The translations under genes were made by a program, and so were the position numbers. A DNA stretch of 64,000 bases. Source: Calvatia gigantea. Lineage: Eukaryota; Basidiomycota; Agaricomycetes; Agaricales; Lycoperdaceae. Of this stretch, positions 1-12,317 are shown piece by piece. Below the pieces are notes generated by a model. It made no database searches, had not been told where the DNA came from, and saw only the letters and a program-made list of their open reading frames with translations. The stretch spans positions 3,348,001-3,412,000 of the forward strand of contig JACAAK010000001.1 of NCBI GenBank assembly GCA_025093985.1, written 5' to 3'. Numbering within the stretch: position 1 is the stretch's first letter; each line of letters begins with the position of its first letter.

Positions 1-3000
1 ACGGGCGTCCTTATGGACTCGCATGCGCAAGTCAAGGCTGCGGCGAACAAAAGCTTGAAGCAGTTTGGTGAGGTCATCAGCAACCCAGAAATTCAGTCTC
101 TCGTTCCTGTACTCCTCAAAGCGCTGGTGGACCCCGGAAAGACCCCAAATGCATTAAGCTCGCTATTGAAAATGTCATTCATGCATTACATTGACCACTC
201 ATCACTGGCTTTGGTGAGTTTCAGCTGTTAAAACATTTCCCTCCCTCTTACTCACGGCATACTTTTAGGTAATCCCTATCATCGAGCGGGGTTTGAAAGA
301 GAGAGGTGCTGACACCAAAAAGAAGGCAGCACAAATCGTTGGCAACCTTGCCTCACTTACGGACTCGAAGGACTTTGTGCCATATCTTGACAACCTCTTA
401 CCACTCGTGCACCGAGTTCTTGCTGATCCTGTACCAGAGGCTCGTGCTACAGCAGCAAAGTCCCTGGGGACACTCGTCGAACGACTTGGTGAAATCCATT
501 TTCCCGATCTCGTACCCGGTCTTCTGCGCACCCTCAAGGCAGATACTTCGGGGGTTGACCGGCAAGGAGCTGCCCAAGGTCTCAGTGAAGTTCTGGCCGG
601 CCTTGGCATGGAGCGTATGGAGGGTTTGTTGCCAGATATTATTGCCAATTCCCGGTCACCTCGTTCCACGGTCCGCGAGGGCTTCATGTCATTGCTTGTT
701 TACCTCCCAGCCACATTCGGAACCCGCTTCCAACCTCACCTGCCCAAGATCATCTCTCCTATCCTCGGTGGTCTCTCGGATACAGAAGAATATGTTCGTG
801 AGGCAGCTATGCGCGCTGGTCGTATGGTTGTTACCAATTATTCCAGCAAAGCAATTGATCTGCTCCTGCCTGAGCTCGAGCGTGGCATGTTTGATCCAGG
901 CTGGAGAATTAGGGTAAGTCACCGCTCTGGGTCAATAAACTAGCTGACTCAGACACATTCAGCAATCCTCTATCACGCTCGTTGGAGAACTTCTCTTCAA
1001 GGTGTCAGGTATTTCTGGGAAAACCCCCGACGAAGATGAGGAAGAAGAGGCTGAAGCTGCGGTCGCGGAATCATCACGACGTGCTTTGGGTGAGGTTCTA
1101 GGGTCTGAACGCCGTGATCGTATCTTGTCTGCCCTTTACCTTGTCCGCCAGGATGGTGTCCTCGTTGTCCGTCAATCCTCGGTTCAGATTTGGAAGGCTC
1201 TCGTACACAATACTCCCAAGACAGGTCAATTCTCCTCCAAGTGCTCCGGACCTCATACTCATATTGTTTAGTGCGCGAAATCCTCCCTGAACTCATCAAC
1301 CAAATCATATACCTTATTTCTGGGACTGAACCGGAACAGCAAGAGGTAGGCTTTTTCGTACCTCATAATCAGCAACATTGAGCGCCAATGTTTCTTAGAC
1401 TGCCGGAAGAACAGTCGGCGATATATCACGCAAGTTCGGAGAAAGGATTGTAGGAGAGATTATGCAACTGCTGAAGGCCAAGGCGCAATCAACAGACGCT
1501 CGGACGAGAGAAGGTGTCTGCCTAACACTAACTGAGATTATGTGCGTCTCCCCCCAGCTGCACAAACAACGCGTTAATAGTAACATAACCCTTAACAGGA
1601 GGAGCACGACTGATACGCAAAGAGAAGGTTACGAAGATGACATCGTTGCCATTGTCCGAGTGTCACTTGTTGATGACGAAGCCAACGTCCGTGCCGCGGC
1701 AGCTCAAGCGTTTGATGTGCTACAAGAGCACATCGGTGGTAGAGCCATTGACCAAACCATACCCACCCTGCTGGAAGCTCTCCGCCAACCAGGAAAGGGT
1801 TCTGGTACCGCTCTACAGGCACTTCGGGAGGTCATGGCTGTATGTCCCTCCTCTTGCCTAGCACCCCTATGTTCACTTACACTAATTTGCTTCGTTCGCT
1901 AGGTTCGCGCTTCGACTGTGTTCCCTGTACTGATACCAACACTGACTGCCATTCCCATGACTGCCTTCAATGCGCGTGCCTTGGCATCGCTTGTAACCGT
2001 CGCCGGAAGCGCCCTTAGTCGCCGACTTAACGTTATCATGATCGCCGTTGTCCAGGTTCTCGAGGAGGACAAGGACGAAGAACTGCAGAGCGCCCTTGAT
2101 GAAGCTATCAGGGCACTGCTTGCCTCCATTGGTGATGCCGAAGGATTGAATACTTTGATGATGATGCTCATTGGATGGTACGTTATATATTCACCCAGAG
2201 TTAACCGTTCACTGGTAAATTCTTTGCTAGGGCCAAGAGCGAACATCCCCAACGCAGAGTCAGCGCTTGCAACCTATTTGCCATCTTTTGTAAAGTGTCA
2301 GAACAGGATTCGTCATTGTATCGCATCGACTGGATCCGCCAATTGGTTTCCTTAATGGAGGACCCTGTTGTCTCGGTCCATACAGCTGCCTTGAGTGCAT
2401 TGGATACCTTCATCAAATCCATTCCCAAGGACGAACTCGAACCTTTGGTCGTTCCGCTACGCAGAAGTATCGAATCTACCGGAGTGCCAGGCACAAACCT
2501 TCCCGGCTTCAGCCTTCCCAAAGGCGTAGCCCCCACAGTGCCTATCATCATCGCCGGCCTTACGACCGGGAGCAATGAACAACGAGAACAAGCCGCCTAT
2601 GCGATCAGGGATTTAGTAGAAAGGACAGAAGAAAGTGCGATCAAACCATACGTCGTGGCGTTCACGGGACCTCTCATCCGAGTGGCAACGCAAGCGACAA
2701 TTTATCCTCCAGGTGTCAAGAATGCAATTCTCATTGCACTCACTTCTATGTTGGAACGTATTCCTGCTTTCGTCAAGCCTTTCTTCCCACAACTCCAGCG
2801 GACCTTCGTCAAGAGCACGAGTGATGCCGCGAGTAACTCTGTTCGCAATCACGCTGCGCATGCCCTTGGTGTTCTCATGAGGCATCAGCCCCGTGTGGAT
2901 CCCGTGGTAACCGAGCTTATTGTTGGCGCGAAAAGCAGCGACGATACGATTGGTAGCAATATTATCCTTGCCTTAGCCAAGGTGGTCCGAAGTGCCTCGC

Positions 3001-3757
3001 AAAACCTCGGGGGCAAGGCTCGGGAAGCCTGTGTTGAAGTAGTTTCTGACAGCTTTAAGACACACCATGATGGTGGGACCTTGGAAAATAAGGATGTAAT
3101 TAACATAACTGACTGACTGCCACCATGACAGAACACTACTGCCAGGCCCTGGGGTCTTTGTTTGTCGCGCTTTCAGATCAACCAGAACTGCTTCGTCCTA
3201 CAGTTGGGTAGCGTAATTGACCTCTGACTGCAACTTACCCAGAATTCACCCATTGGTTCTGCAGGACTTATTTATCAAGTGGGACGCCTCCTTCAGTATT
3301 ATCTTCTCACGTCATTCGAGCCGTCCTTAAGCCAGATGAGGGATTTGAAAATCCAGAGCCATCCCCTAATTTGTTTCATAAACTGGGAGTGTTGCGAACC
3401 GTCGCTCAAAAAGCACTGGAAAATGCCGCAAACGAAAAACCGATTATATCCAGGCCTGCCCGAGAAGCTCGGGATGTGCTAAAAGAGATGAATGACCCAA
3501 GTTTGCGGGGCCTTGTTTTGAAAGTTGTTGGCTCCACTTTTACTGTCCGTGCCATTCCTGGTGGTGTTGGTTTTGGAGATCGAGGTTCACGTTGCTGTAG
3601 TACATTCTTTAATACAACACCATCTTTGATTTTCACACTCACCTGCAGCCTCCGAACTTGGTCCATCTCAAGAGAAGACTACATCCACAACTACATACAT
3701 CATGATTCTGATTCCGTGGATCAGAATCACCCGAGACGCCCTCACCCGACCACCTAG
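1..3757 (+). CDS. GCN1: GCN1, translational activator of Gcn2 (3' part, spliced)
   Basis: This is the C-terminal part of the giant HEAT-repeat protein Gcn1. In known systems it sits on stalled or collided ribosomes with Gcn20 and passes the uncharged-tRNA signal to the eIF2alpha kinase Gcn2. The window opens inside the gene. Exons seen include up to 213, 269 to about 912, and further exons to about 3500. They encode continuous HEAT-type helices: the [13 protein letters not shown] and [13 protein letters not shown] segments near the start, [17 protein letters not shown] at about 420-470, and [13 protein letters not shown] and LNRPEARDVL-like helices later. Introns are about 50 nt with GT-AG ends. 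The region known in yeast to bind the Gcn2 RWD domain should fall in this part. The last segment, MNDPSLRGL and onward to the stop at 3757, is less HEAT-like and may hide another intron, so the exact 3' end is uncertain. The family call is firm. Confidence 0.93.
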
Positions 3758-4523
3758 ATGTTCTCGAATTATGGACAGTCAAACATGGTAAGGTTTCGTT
3801 CAAGAGAAGGCTTCTCTGGTACAGTAGTTGCTAGGATCACCAAGTGTCCCACAGCTCAGTCAAGGTCAAGACTTGGTTGACAGGCCGGCGTTGGATTGAA
3901 ACGGGATCCTCCCTCCCTATCAACCTCGTGAGCACGCTGAATCAACCAATATGATGCACCACTTAAAATGCTGTTTCTAAATAGAATCGCCCCTTACCCC
4001 CTTTGCACCGCCATCAGGAAAGATGGAAGCCAAAGATAATTAAAGATTTCTAGTCACGGTGTGGCTTGATACACGATAGTTGATGCATCGCATGTCGGAG
4101 ATCTGAGATACGGGAATGGCCTTCGCGGTCGTTCGAATCATCGAGGCCCGCCACCTACCTATGATCACCGTCACCGAAAGAGCACGTTAGTCGAGCTTCC
4201 TTCTGACACGAAGCTGTGAAGAGGATTCTTTGCAGATCACGACCCACACCGTGCCACGAAGCTAGCTGTGATCATCATAGCTTGGAAATGAATTTGCAGT
4301 GCCCGGCCGTCTCAATATATCATCTGTTCCAGAATCAACCGCTGCAACGAAATAGTGCCATTCCTCTAGACCTCGACACTGGCCTGATGCATGACGAAGT
4401 GACTAAAGGTGACGTTACCCGAACCAGAGAGGAAAACCTCAAACCCGAGAGGAAAAATTCGCTTTATATGCACCCAAACATTGCTCATATATCTTCCTCA
4501 GGGTATTCTTGACCGCGCCCAAC
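3758..4523. other. intergenic stretch
   Basis: No gene is supported here. The sequence separates the GCN1 3' end from the decayed 7-TM copy and should hold the former promoter of that copy. A short ORF at 4216-4512 has no recognisable domain. Confidence 0.6.
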
Positions 4524-5700
4524 ATGACCGAATCACTACCTAATCCCGACACCTATGTTAACCACCTTTCACCAGATCAAGCCGTACAATTTGGGGTCGT
4601 GAAGATTGTTCAGGTCGCCCTTCTTGGTGTGAGTTGATGGCTACCTTCCTGCCTACGTACTTATGATTTGGGATGCAGGCCATTGTGTGGAACATCTTCT
4701 CGTTTATACCGGAGGACATAAAGTCTTAAGATAAGGTGGCGGTCTGATTACTTCAATCTGCGTTATTCTCACAAGGTTGGTCTAGTCAACTTTGCATCCG
4801 TCCCTGGGAACTCCAGGAGATGAATCATATTTTAGGTTTCTATCAGCCATCCATCATTGTGACCCTTTGGGTCGTGTCGTCGAGTAAATGAAAGTTATAT
4901 CGACCGCAAAACGAGGTCCCAAGTGATCTACATAGCGCACCCAGTCGCGAATTGTCAAGGGATAATGTTGGCAGCCAACATCGTGTGTTCCTTCTTGATG
5001 ACGATCACTTCGTTCCTGTTCCTCCGACACGTCCAAGCAGTTTACGCAGGGAATCGCTTGGCTTACTGGTTCTTTTCGTTCTTGTTCGTCTGTTCGAGTA
5101 TCAGCCATGTAATGCTGATACTTGGGATGGAGTCCGAACATATCTCGGGGACAAAACATTGTTCTACGTCCAAGGTGGAGCTCTTCACGTCGATCACATA
5201 CTTCATGCCAGGATTCTTTGACACTGTTGTTTTCTTTGCGGTCTCCTACAAGATCGCATACCAAGATCACCAACGCCACCGCGCCCTGGTTGGGAATCCA
5301 GTTACTAGGCTCTTCTCAAGCAGATCCCTCCCTATACTTTCGCGAGCGTTCCTTCAAGGAGGCCAGCAGTACTACTTGTGAGACGATCTCTGATTCGATT
5401 GTTGTAATTTTGGGATATTGACCAGAGTGCTAACAGGGCTGGTGTTATATTCGGGGCTGTTGCCGTAATTCTTATGTTCGCCCCATCAGTGCCCTACTCT
5501 ATCGACCACTGGCCTTAATGCCGGATGTGGTAGTAACCTCTTCCGTGGCTTGTCGTGTTCACTGACTCATGGTATTAGCGCTTTATGACTCCAATGGAGG
5601 AGTGTCGGGAAACCATGTATCACGCATCCAGTTTGCCAAACCCGATCCGATGGCCAAAAAGTCTATTTCTCATTCCAGTGCTGGAGGTACCTCTTTAAAC
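4524..5700 (+). pseudogene. 7-TM membrane protein, decayed tandem copy
   Basis: This is a close paralogue of the intact gene at 6640-7831. It keeps the same ATG context (MTESLPNPDTYVNHL), the same intron positions and the membrane core at 4923-5381, including the motif YAGNRLAYWFFSFLF. Two lesions break it. A 1-nt deletion in exon 2 near 4728 brings TAA into frame just after the residues EDIK. In the last exon the codon after CRVH, which is CGA (Arg) in the sister gene, is TGA near 5562. The tail beyond it is also eroded. The core exon is still open, which suggests recent loss. Alternative splicing around the exon 2 deletion cannot be excluded but would not rescue the later stop. Confidence 0.75.
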
Positions 5701-6639
5701 ACACATCCTCAAGTATGATACATGTCATTTGTCAGTGCTGTTCCGGGATTATTATGCACAAAGCTCCGAGGAAGCCACAGAAAACCGTCAATCAACAAGA
5801 GGGCTTTTCCTCCATTCTGCATAGCTTAATACATGTCCGTACTCCTCGATATCTGCTTTGATGACATACATAATTCTTTCTTTCCTTGATATGAGTCTTT
5901 GAAGATACTGGAGCCATCCTCACACAACTAACATGATACCCTCATGAGAGATGTGGTCCTAAATCAAATTTGTTACTTACCCGTATTTAATTATTGTGGG
6001 GGTTAGGGGGCCGGGAATATCCCAGAGTTTCTGATACTGTTCAAGATTTGATCTTGGCATGCGAGAAGTAATCGCACTTGATTGAATGGGCCTCCCACGG
6101 CCCGGATAAGTTTGCTCCCACATATTCAGGTTTTTTATATATACACACTACATGAAGGGACAAACAGTTAAAAAACTAACAGACCAAACCGGAGAAGGAA
6201 ATTTTATAAGTAGTGTATCAATACGTGTATTGATGGGGACTGCTATACATATAAAATGATTCAAACAGTTTCATCTCGTATTTGATGACAGCTCCTCAGC
6301 GCTCAGCTCTCAGCTACCGTGCACCCGTACCACATGCCATAGGGCAATACAAGAAGCTCCCAGTGTATATTGTACGCTGCCGGGCTGCGATCTACACAGT
6401 ACCGTAGACCCCAAAATAATGCCCACAACGACCAGATCCAAAATGATCCCGTTTCCATCAAAGGTGAAATCACCCACCTGCATCAGCTTCGGGTTCAGCT
6501 GACGTCAACACGCGGAACCTTGGTGATCATGGGAGAAACCACAATGATGCGCCCCATTGGGAGGGGGGCCTTCCTTTATAAAAATCCGGACCCTGCTCAG
6601 AATGTGACCTTTCAGGGCCATTCTTGAAGCTTGTTCGGG
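5701..6639. other. intergenic stretch with AT-rich segment
   Basis: No gene is supported. It contains an AT-rich part around 6120-6260 with a perfect inverted repeat at 6217-6234 (8-bp arms ATCAATAC/GTATTGAT around GT). The promoter of the following gene lies at its end. No terminal repeats or target duplications were seen that would define a mobile element. Confidence 0.5.
6575..6580 (+). promoter_or_regulatory. probable TATA box of the 7-TM gene
   Basis: A TTTATAAAA string lies about 60 nt upstream of the ATG at 6640, a usual distance for a fungal TATA box. It is a sequence match only. Confidence 0.45.
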
Positions 6640-7831
6640 ATGACTGAACCACTGCCGAATCCCGATACCTACCTTAATCACCTCACACCAGACCAAGCTG
6701 TACAGTTTGAGGTTGTGAAAATCGTTCAGATTGCCTCCCTTGGTGTAAGTTGGTGGTCCTTCTCCTGCCGGCGTACTCATGATTCGGTACTTAGGCCATC
6801 GTGTGGGATATCTTCTCATTCATACCAGAGGACAGGAAGGCCTTAAAGCAGAGCAATGGCCTGATTACTTCGATTTGCTTTGTTCTCACGAGGTTAGTCT
6901 AGTCAACCTTGTATTCGCCCCTGAGAGCCCCCAGAGGCGAATGACAATACTCTAGGTTTTTGGCGGCCGTTTATGTGACCCTTTGGGTCGTGTCGTCGAG
7001 TAAGTCGAAGTCACGTTGAATGCAAAACGAGGTCTCAAGTGATTTTTCTATAGCACACCCAATCGCGGACTGCCAAAAGATGCTGTTGGGAATCAATATC
7101 GTGTGTTTCTTCTTGATGGCAATTACTTCGTTCATATTCCTCCGACGTGTCCAAGCAGTTTACGCGGGGAATCGCGTGGCTTACTGGTTCTTTTCGTTCT
7201 TGTTCGTCTGCTCGAGTATCAGCCATGTAATGCTGATACTTGGGATGGAGTCGGAACATATCCCGGGGACAAAATATTGCACCACGTATAAGGTGGAGTT
7301 ATTCGCGTCGATCACATACTTCATGCCATGGGTCTTCGACAGTGTTGTGTTCTTTGCGGTCTCCTACAAGATTGCCTATCAGGATCGTCAACAGCACCGC
7401 GGCCCGACCGGGAACCAGCTTAGTAGATTCTTCTCAAGTAGATCCCTCCCTATCTTTTCGCGGGCGGTCCTTCAAGGAGGCCAGCAGTACTACTTGTAAG
7501 ATGATCTTTGATTCGATTGGTGTAATTTTGTGATATTGACTGGAGAGTCAACAGGGCTGGTGTTATATTCCGGCTTGTTGCCGTGATCCTTATGTTCACT
7601 CCATCAGTGCCAGAGCTCTATCGACCACTGGTCTTAACGCCTGCCGTAGTAGTCACCGCCTCCACGGCTTGTCGTGTTCACCGACTCATGTTGTCAGCGT
7701 TTCACGATCCACACGGGGAAGCTTCTGGTACCCTTGTGGTTTCTAGGATCCACTTCGCCAACCCCGATCCGGTAGCTGAAAAGCCAATCTCGGGTTTTGT
7801 TATTGGGAACACCCCAGACCAACATGTGTGA
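6640..7831 (+). CDS. fungal 7-TM integral membrane protein, orphan family
   Basis: Five exons (6640-6744, 6795-6892, 6956-6999, 7054-7495, 7555-7831) sum to 966 nt, giving 321 residues in one frame with GT-AG introns of 50-63 nt. The product has seven likely hydrophobic helices: FEVVKIVQIASLGAIVWDIF, the LAAVYVTLWVVSS segment, MLLGINIVCFFLMAITSFIF, RVAYWFFSFLFVCSSISHV, ASITYFMPWVFDSVVFFAV, IFRLVAVILMF and LVLTPAVVVTAS. The N-terminus is short and outside the membrane. A short basic loop follows helix 6. The layout resembles membrane proteins that are common and poorly described in Agaricomycetes. No ligand or G-protein contact can be inferred. It is the surviving member of a tandem pair with 4524-5700 and ends only 304 nt from the convergent carrier gene. 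Confidence 0.8.
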
Positions 7832-8135
7832 ACAAAAGGGAGGACACCTTACGAGTTCAGGGATTGTTTAGGGTTAGGATCACGTTTTATTCCGATATGG
7901 TGTCCGTTTGTAATGTCTGTTTGTAAATGGATATATGACTCTGTTTTTCCTCGATGTCTTCAAGGATTGAGCCCACAGAACCGCGAGTATCTACGTAGTT
8001 CAAGTGATTTTATGGGCTCCGAAGACGCTCGGATCAAATTATTCGTCAACAAAATAAGGGTAGTGATTGCTTAACGACTGCATAGGATATCAGACCCCGG
8101 TCGTCTTGAGAAGATACTCTGGCGTTACGTGAGGA
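7832..8135. other. 3'-3' intergenic spacer
   Basis: This spacer lies between two convergent genes and should carry both terminators or polyadenylation regions. Nothing else is visible. Confidence 0.5.
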
Positions 8136-9625
8136 TCATCGGCATCTTCTGTGTGTATTTTTTGTCAACGTACCCCTCGTTATTTCGAAGGCAGCGAATG
8201 TACTGGCCGCTGCAGGGATACTTTCAGAATCGTGTGAGCATGGACGAAAAGTTCCATGAAAACAATTTGAGTTTACCTCCTCAGGACTATCACAAGAAGT
8301 GGTCAGAACTTGTTACAAGACAGCAAACGGAACTACTTACGCGAAGGCGAAAGTCCCCGAAACAAGCCCGTAAAACTGCGTTGTCATTATTCAGGATCTT
8401 TAAAGCCGTCCGGGGTCAAAGGAGGACGAACTGACCTTCCTGCCTCTGCAATAATACTTCTGAGTTCCCTGACAACGTATTGTATTGGGGAACCTTGTGG
8501 CGGTTCGGCGCGCAGCTGGACCCGAGATTTGACAACGTCTGTGAAAATTTGTGTCACATCGGCTACCCGAGTATAATGTGAGAGTGAAACAGACCTAGCG
8601 GATAGCAGGATAACCAATAAGCAATCTGTGGAAGGTATGGGCTGAGGTTACAATAACGACGTAACCATGAGTACGCACTCCACCGGTTGATCCAGACGCT
8701 AACAATGCCCATACAGGTAAATCCTTTCCGTATTTCTTCGTAAACTTCCGTTTTGAAAACTCGAAAGCTGAGAATCCCATACTGTCAGTTTCGATTGAAA
8801 ACAGGATTCCTAGAGAGAACCATACCAGTATAGAATCTATGCATGCCAGAATGTCAGCACATCGCTAACGCGACTAGGCTCGAAGCGACACACCCAGCAT
8901 AGGCGGGAATTTCACGGGCAACGGTCACCCAATACCCCCGCATGATTCCCTTACGAAAGCCCCAATCCCCCCACATACCATTAACCACAGCTCGGAGCCG
9001 CTTGTCAGTGGCTGCTCCATATTGTCCTTGCATTCTGACCTTGAACATTTCCACTATCGTTGAATCAGAACAGCAACTGGTTTGAAATCAAAAAGGACCC
9101 ACCGGGACTAGCAAGTATGGCGTTAGCTGCACCTGCCATAGCACCTGCTGCTGCTATCTCCTTCAAGGAAAGGTCGGGGTAGGGCGAAATTAGTCGTTTA
9201 GAAGCGCCGTATGCTGCGAACAAAAGGGAGTTGACGCCGGCGATCCCAAGAAGTGGGCTTAACATTCCTTGACGCTCCCGGTCAGATTTGCTGGATACAG
9301 TGCGAATTCAGCGGAAGGGACCTTTGTATAGAGCGAAGAAGCCCTCTTTGCGAAGGGTCTGGGCTAGGATATCCATTGGGCCTTTCTTGACGTGAATTAG
9401 GGCAATTTCCACTCGAGGAGAAAAGACGTACAAACATCCCCTCTATAATGCAAACAGGTTTTTCAGCATCGAGCTCAAGTCAAACATAAGATACCACTGA
9501 CTTGGAGCTATCTGGGCCCGAGTCTTGATTGTGTCAAGCGGTTGCCCGACGAGAACTTGGGCTGCGCCGCCAAAGCTTCCTGCAATCAGCTCATTTATAG
9601 TTGCCTGTGTACTCTGAGAAGACAT
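8136..9625 (-). CDS. mitochondrial carrier (SLC25 family), YMC/carnitine-acylcarnitine-like
   Basis: This is an inner-membrane metabolite carrier. Eleven exons were reconstructed on the minus strand (9502-9625, 9432-9442, 9322-9385, 9103-9267, 8894-9053, 8826-8836, 8679-8767, 8595-8625, 8436-8538, 8341-8375, 8136-8209), giving about 288 residues, normal for the family. All three tripartite repeats show the carrier signature: QPLDTIKTRAQ, SPVEMFKVRMQ and YPLDVVKSRVQ, each followed by a G-rich helix start (ALYKGMLSP, IMRGYWVTV, LFRGLSPS). Two exons are only 11 nt long; both are needed to keep the frame and restore PKGMF and GGFYTAFEF. The last exon ends EITRGTLTKNTHRRCR. One more G in the GGGG run at about 8173 would give a longer tail ending MILT, so a small frameshift at the end is possible. 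The substrate cannot be told from sequence. Confidence 0.88.
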
Positions 9626-9835
9626 GGTCGAGGATTATGGAAGAATATGACACAGAACAAGAGACACATTATCGGTGGTCCTCACGGTCATTGCCAACAT
9701 TGACGCGATTTCATTTGTTCCCACGTGAGCAAACATAACATAAACGAACCACAGGAAATTCGTACAAGACGACTGCCGAGACATAAACCCAAGTTGAACC
9801 CGGTCATGATTAAACGAATCAAACAAAAGCATCTC

Positions 9836-12317
9836 TCATATCTCAGTATCATAGACAACTTCAGCAGGACCTCTGTGGATACCAGTTAGTACGACATATT
9901 TGATACCCCGAACGAGCTTGACGAACCTCTTCTCTTCCCACTGTCGACCGGTTTGATTAATGACGAGCAAAGAGAACTAACGATGCTACTCACGCTGTCT
10001 ACCCATGCAATTTGGGCTTTCAAATCCGTCAACCCGAACAACAAAACAATGTCAATTACAACCTCATAAAAAGAGCCCTTCGGCCCGAAACGCTGGGCTA
10101 CTGGAATATTGCGGATATCGGCTCGGACACTGCACAGTTTGTGGTAGTTATCTGTATAAATGTGTTAAATCGTATCTGTCATTTGTAAGGGTGAGTTTCG
10201 CTGACCTGGGTCATTATCGGGCCACTGGAGTTTCTGCTGGTTTAAGTTGCCGCGATAACACATTATTTCTGATTCCATAGAATTAAGGGTAAATGGATTC
10301 ATGCTACGCTTGGTGTACGTGGAACGAAACTCTTCGGCCTCCGAGACTTGGGTATTCTATGGTTTGGGAAGCGGTTAGAAGATGTATGATAAAAAGCGGC
10401 TTCTCTTACCCGTGGCAAAATCACACTGAAGCTGTTTGGAAGCGCTAAGCCCCCGTTGAACATCGTGAAACATTGGAAAGCCCTTAGAGCATGTTCTGGA
10501 TTAGCCGGTCTATACGGAGTAGCGCAAATGATTCCGCTGTAAAAACGTGAAACCCGAGTTCCGACCGGTTTGTCCAGAACTCCTAATATCGCTCCATCTG
10601 CGACGACTTTATTACTGTGAGGAAGTCACCATGAGCTTCACTCTTTGTTAATCAGCGCAGTCCTCTTACACCTGGGTGTCTGGTCTGTACACGCGCAAAC
10701 CATGCGGCTCCAGTCCTTCTTTCAGCCGACTGAAGACGTAATCACTGGCGGCGAAACCACCAACGAGAAAAACGCTCTTTCATTGGGGGTTAGGGGGCAC
10801 AGATTGAATATACTGTCTCCAGGCAAGAAGAGGGCTTACGGAAATTTTCTTATGCGCAATCTTGCGCTGGCTCAACACGCCATCGATCATGCTCTTGATC
10901 GAAGGCTCAAAGAACGAAGCAATGATTTTCCTGTACTGAAGTCAAGCTCACAGCCGGGGAAACGTACCAAGGTAAAGCGCACCCGTCAAGACGAAGGTTA
11001 CCTCTGGTAACCTTTAGCTTCACGTCCTTGTCAGCGACAGAGCCAAATTTAATGAAATGTGGATCATTTGGATCGCGGAAGGAGCACTTCGTCGTCTTGT
11101 CGAAATACTGCTTCATTGTCGGTATGTCCTTTACGAACTTGGATCCCTTAAGGAATTCTAACAGATGGTGAGTACAGTGTTTTTGAAGATTATTCCGCCC
11201 GACGCACTCTCCAGGTACTCCACAGCAGCCTCCGTCACGAAAATGGAACCCTTGAAGTGACCTGCGAACGTCAAACCATCATAAAAGTTATTTCGATGAC
11301 GGTGGAGGCCACTGCCCAACTCACACTGCGACTCTGCAATTTCTTCAAATTTCTTAGTCTGAGGTCTGTATGCATAGGCGCTTATATCCAGGGTTCCTCC
11401 ACCAGCGTCGACAATAGTGACACCGTCCCCGTTCTTAATAAGGTCCGGGTGACGTCGGTATCTCAGTGTCCATAGAATCCAACCTGATGAGAGACGGACC
11501 CACCCCAATCGAATCGCTCATCAGACCCTTTCCTATGGATCGGTTGAGACTTGCTTCTCCCTCGGTGATGAAGGTGAGTTGATTTCGCCCGCCAGGTGTG
11601 ATGAGACCGGCCTTCTCAGCGGCCTGCTTCATTAAGGCCTTCTGAGGTCCTTCCCACCCATTGGGATGCGACAGAATGTAATGGACTTCCGGCCCATTCC
11701 AGATAGTCGTCCCAATTCCTGGATGCACTTGCTGAATATACTGCTTGGCGCAGTCGTTGAGATACTTCAGAAAGTCCGATAGGACCTCAACAACTGTCTT
11801 GCCGAGCGGTAGAGGAGGAATAGTGGTATTTCCCGGCATAAAATCCGTCGTCCTGGGACGCAAGTGCAGCTTGAACCTATTACGAGGAGTTGAGCACTGG
11901 GAAATCAATGTGATAACGCGGATTACCATTCTGTTTTCACCAGGTCCTCTTCTTCAGCGATAATATCCATCCCATCTCTTTCAGTCTCTGCGCCCGCAGC
12001 ATGAACTTGGCCATCTTTGCTGTAATACATAACGGATGGAATTTTGGCATTTCCACCAGCCATTTCCTGCCCTGGAAACCTGGCCGAGTGTCAGAGTAGC
12101 ATAAAGTGGTTACTGCAATAGTAGCTCAACTTGTGCACACCCTGAATCTCTGGCTCTTTTCCTGGGTCAAGAATACTGCAATGGTCATCGATTACTTCAA
12201 GTAGAAACGCGCCCTTGAGCTGATCGATTACCTGTACGATACACCACTATACGTGGTCCCTACATCGAAAGCGAGAAGCAACTTGCGTTCTGGTCCTGAA
12301 TACTTTTCTCTTGACAT
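9836..12317 (-). CDS. Hsp70-like ATPase, HSPA12 type, copy A
   Basis: This is an actin/Hsp70-fold ATPase of the HSPA12-like group that is expanded in mushroom genomes; its clients are unknown. Minus-strand exons begin with MSREKYSGPERKLLLAFDVG (phosphate-1 loop DVGTTYSG) at 12317. Next come ILDPGKEPEIQGVHK (about 12150) and FPGQEMAGGNAKIPSVMYYS (about 12050). Then follow YILSHPNGWEGPQKALM with TEGEASLNR (11540-11690), DAGGGTLDISAY as phosphate-2 loop (about 11400), FKGSIFVTEAA, FEPSIKSMIDGVL (about 10890) and VFLVGGFAASDYVF as adenosine loop (about 10770). The NKVVADGAILGVL exon follows at about 10610, and the end is GPAEVVYDTEI, stop at 9836. All ATP-site motifs are intact and the expected C-terminal half is present. 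Introns are about 50-60 nt. It is the first of three same-strand copies. Confidence 0.87.

Noticed and set aside
265..687. long minus-strand ORF (140 codons) opposite GCN1, and similar long ORFs opposite RhoGAP and the A/B genes
   Set aside because: These are antisense shadows of strongly coding exons; their translations are Arg/Ser-rich with no domain.
6217..6234. perfect inverted repeat ATCAATAC-GT-GTATTGAT
   Set aside because: It is short, in AT-rich sequence, and without flanking duplication or repeated copies in the window; chance or a local hairpin is enough.
8129..8434. plus-strand ORF of 101 codons
   Set aside because: It overlaps the 3' exons and introns of the minus-strand carrier, and its translation has no family features.
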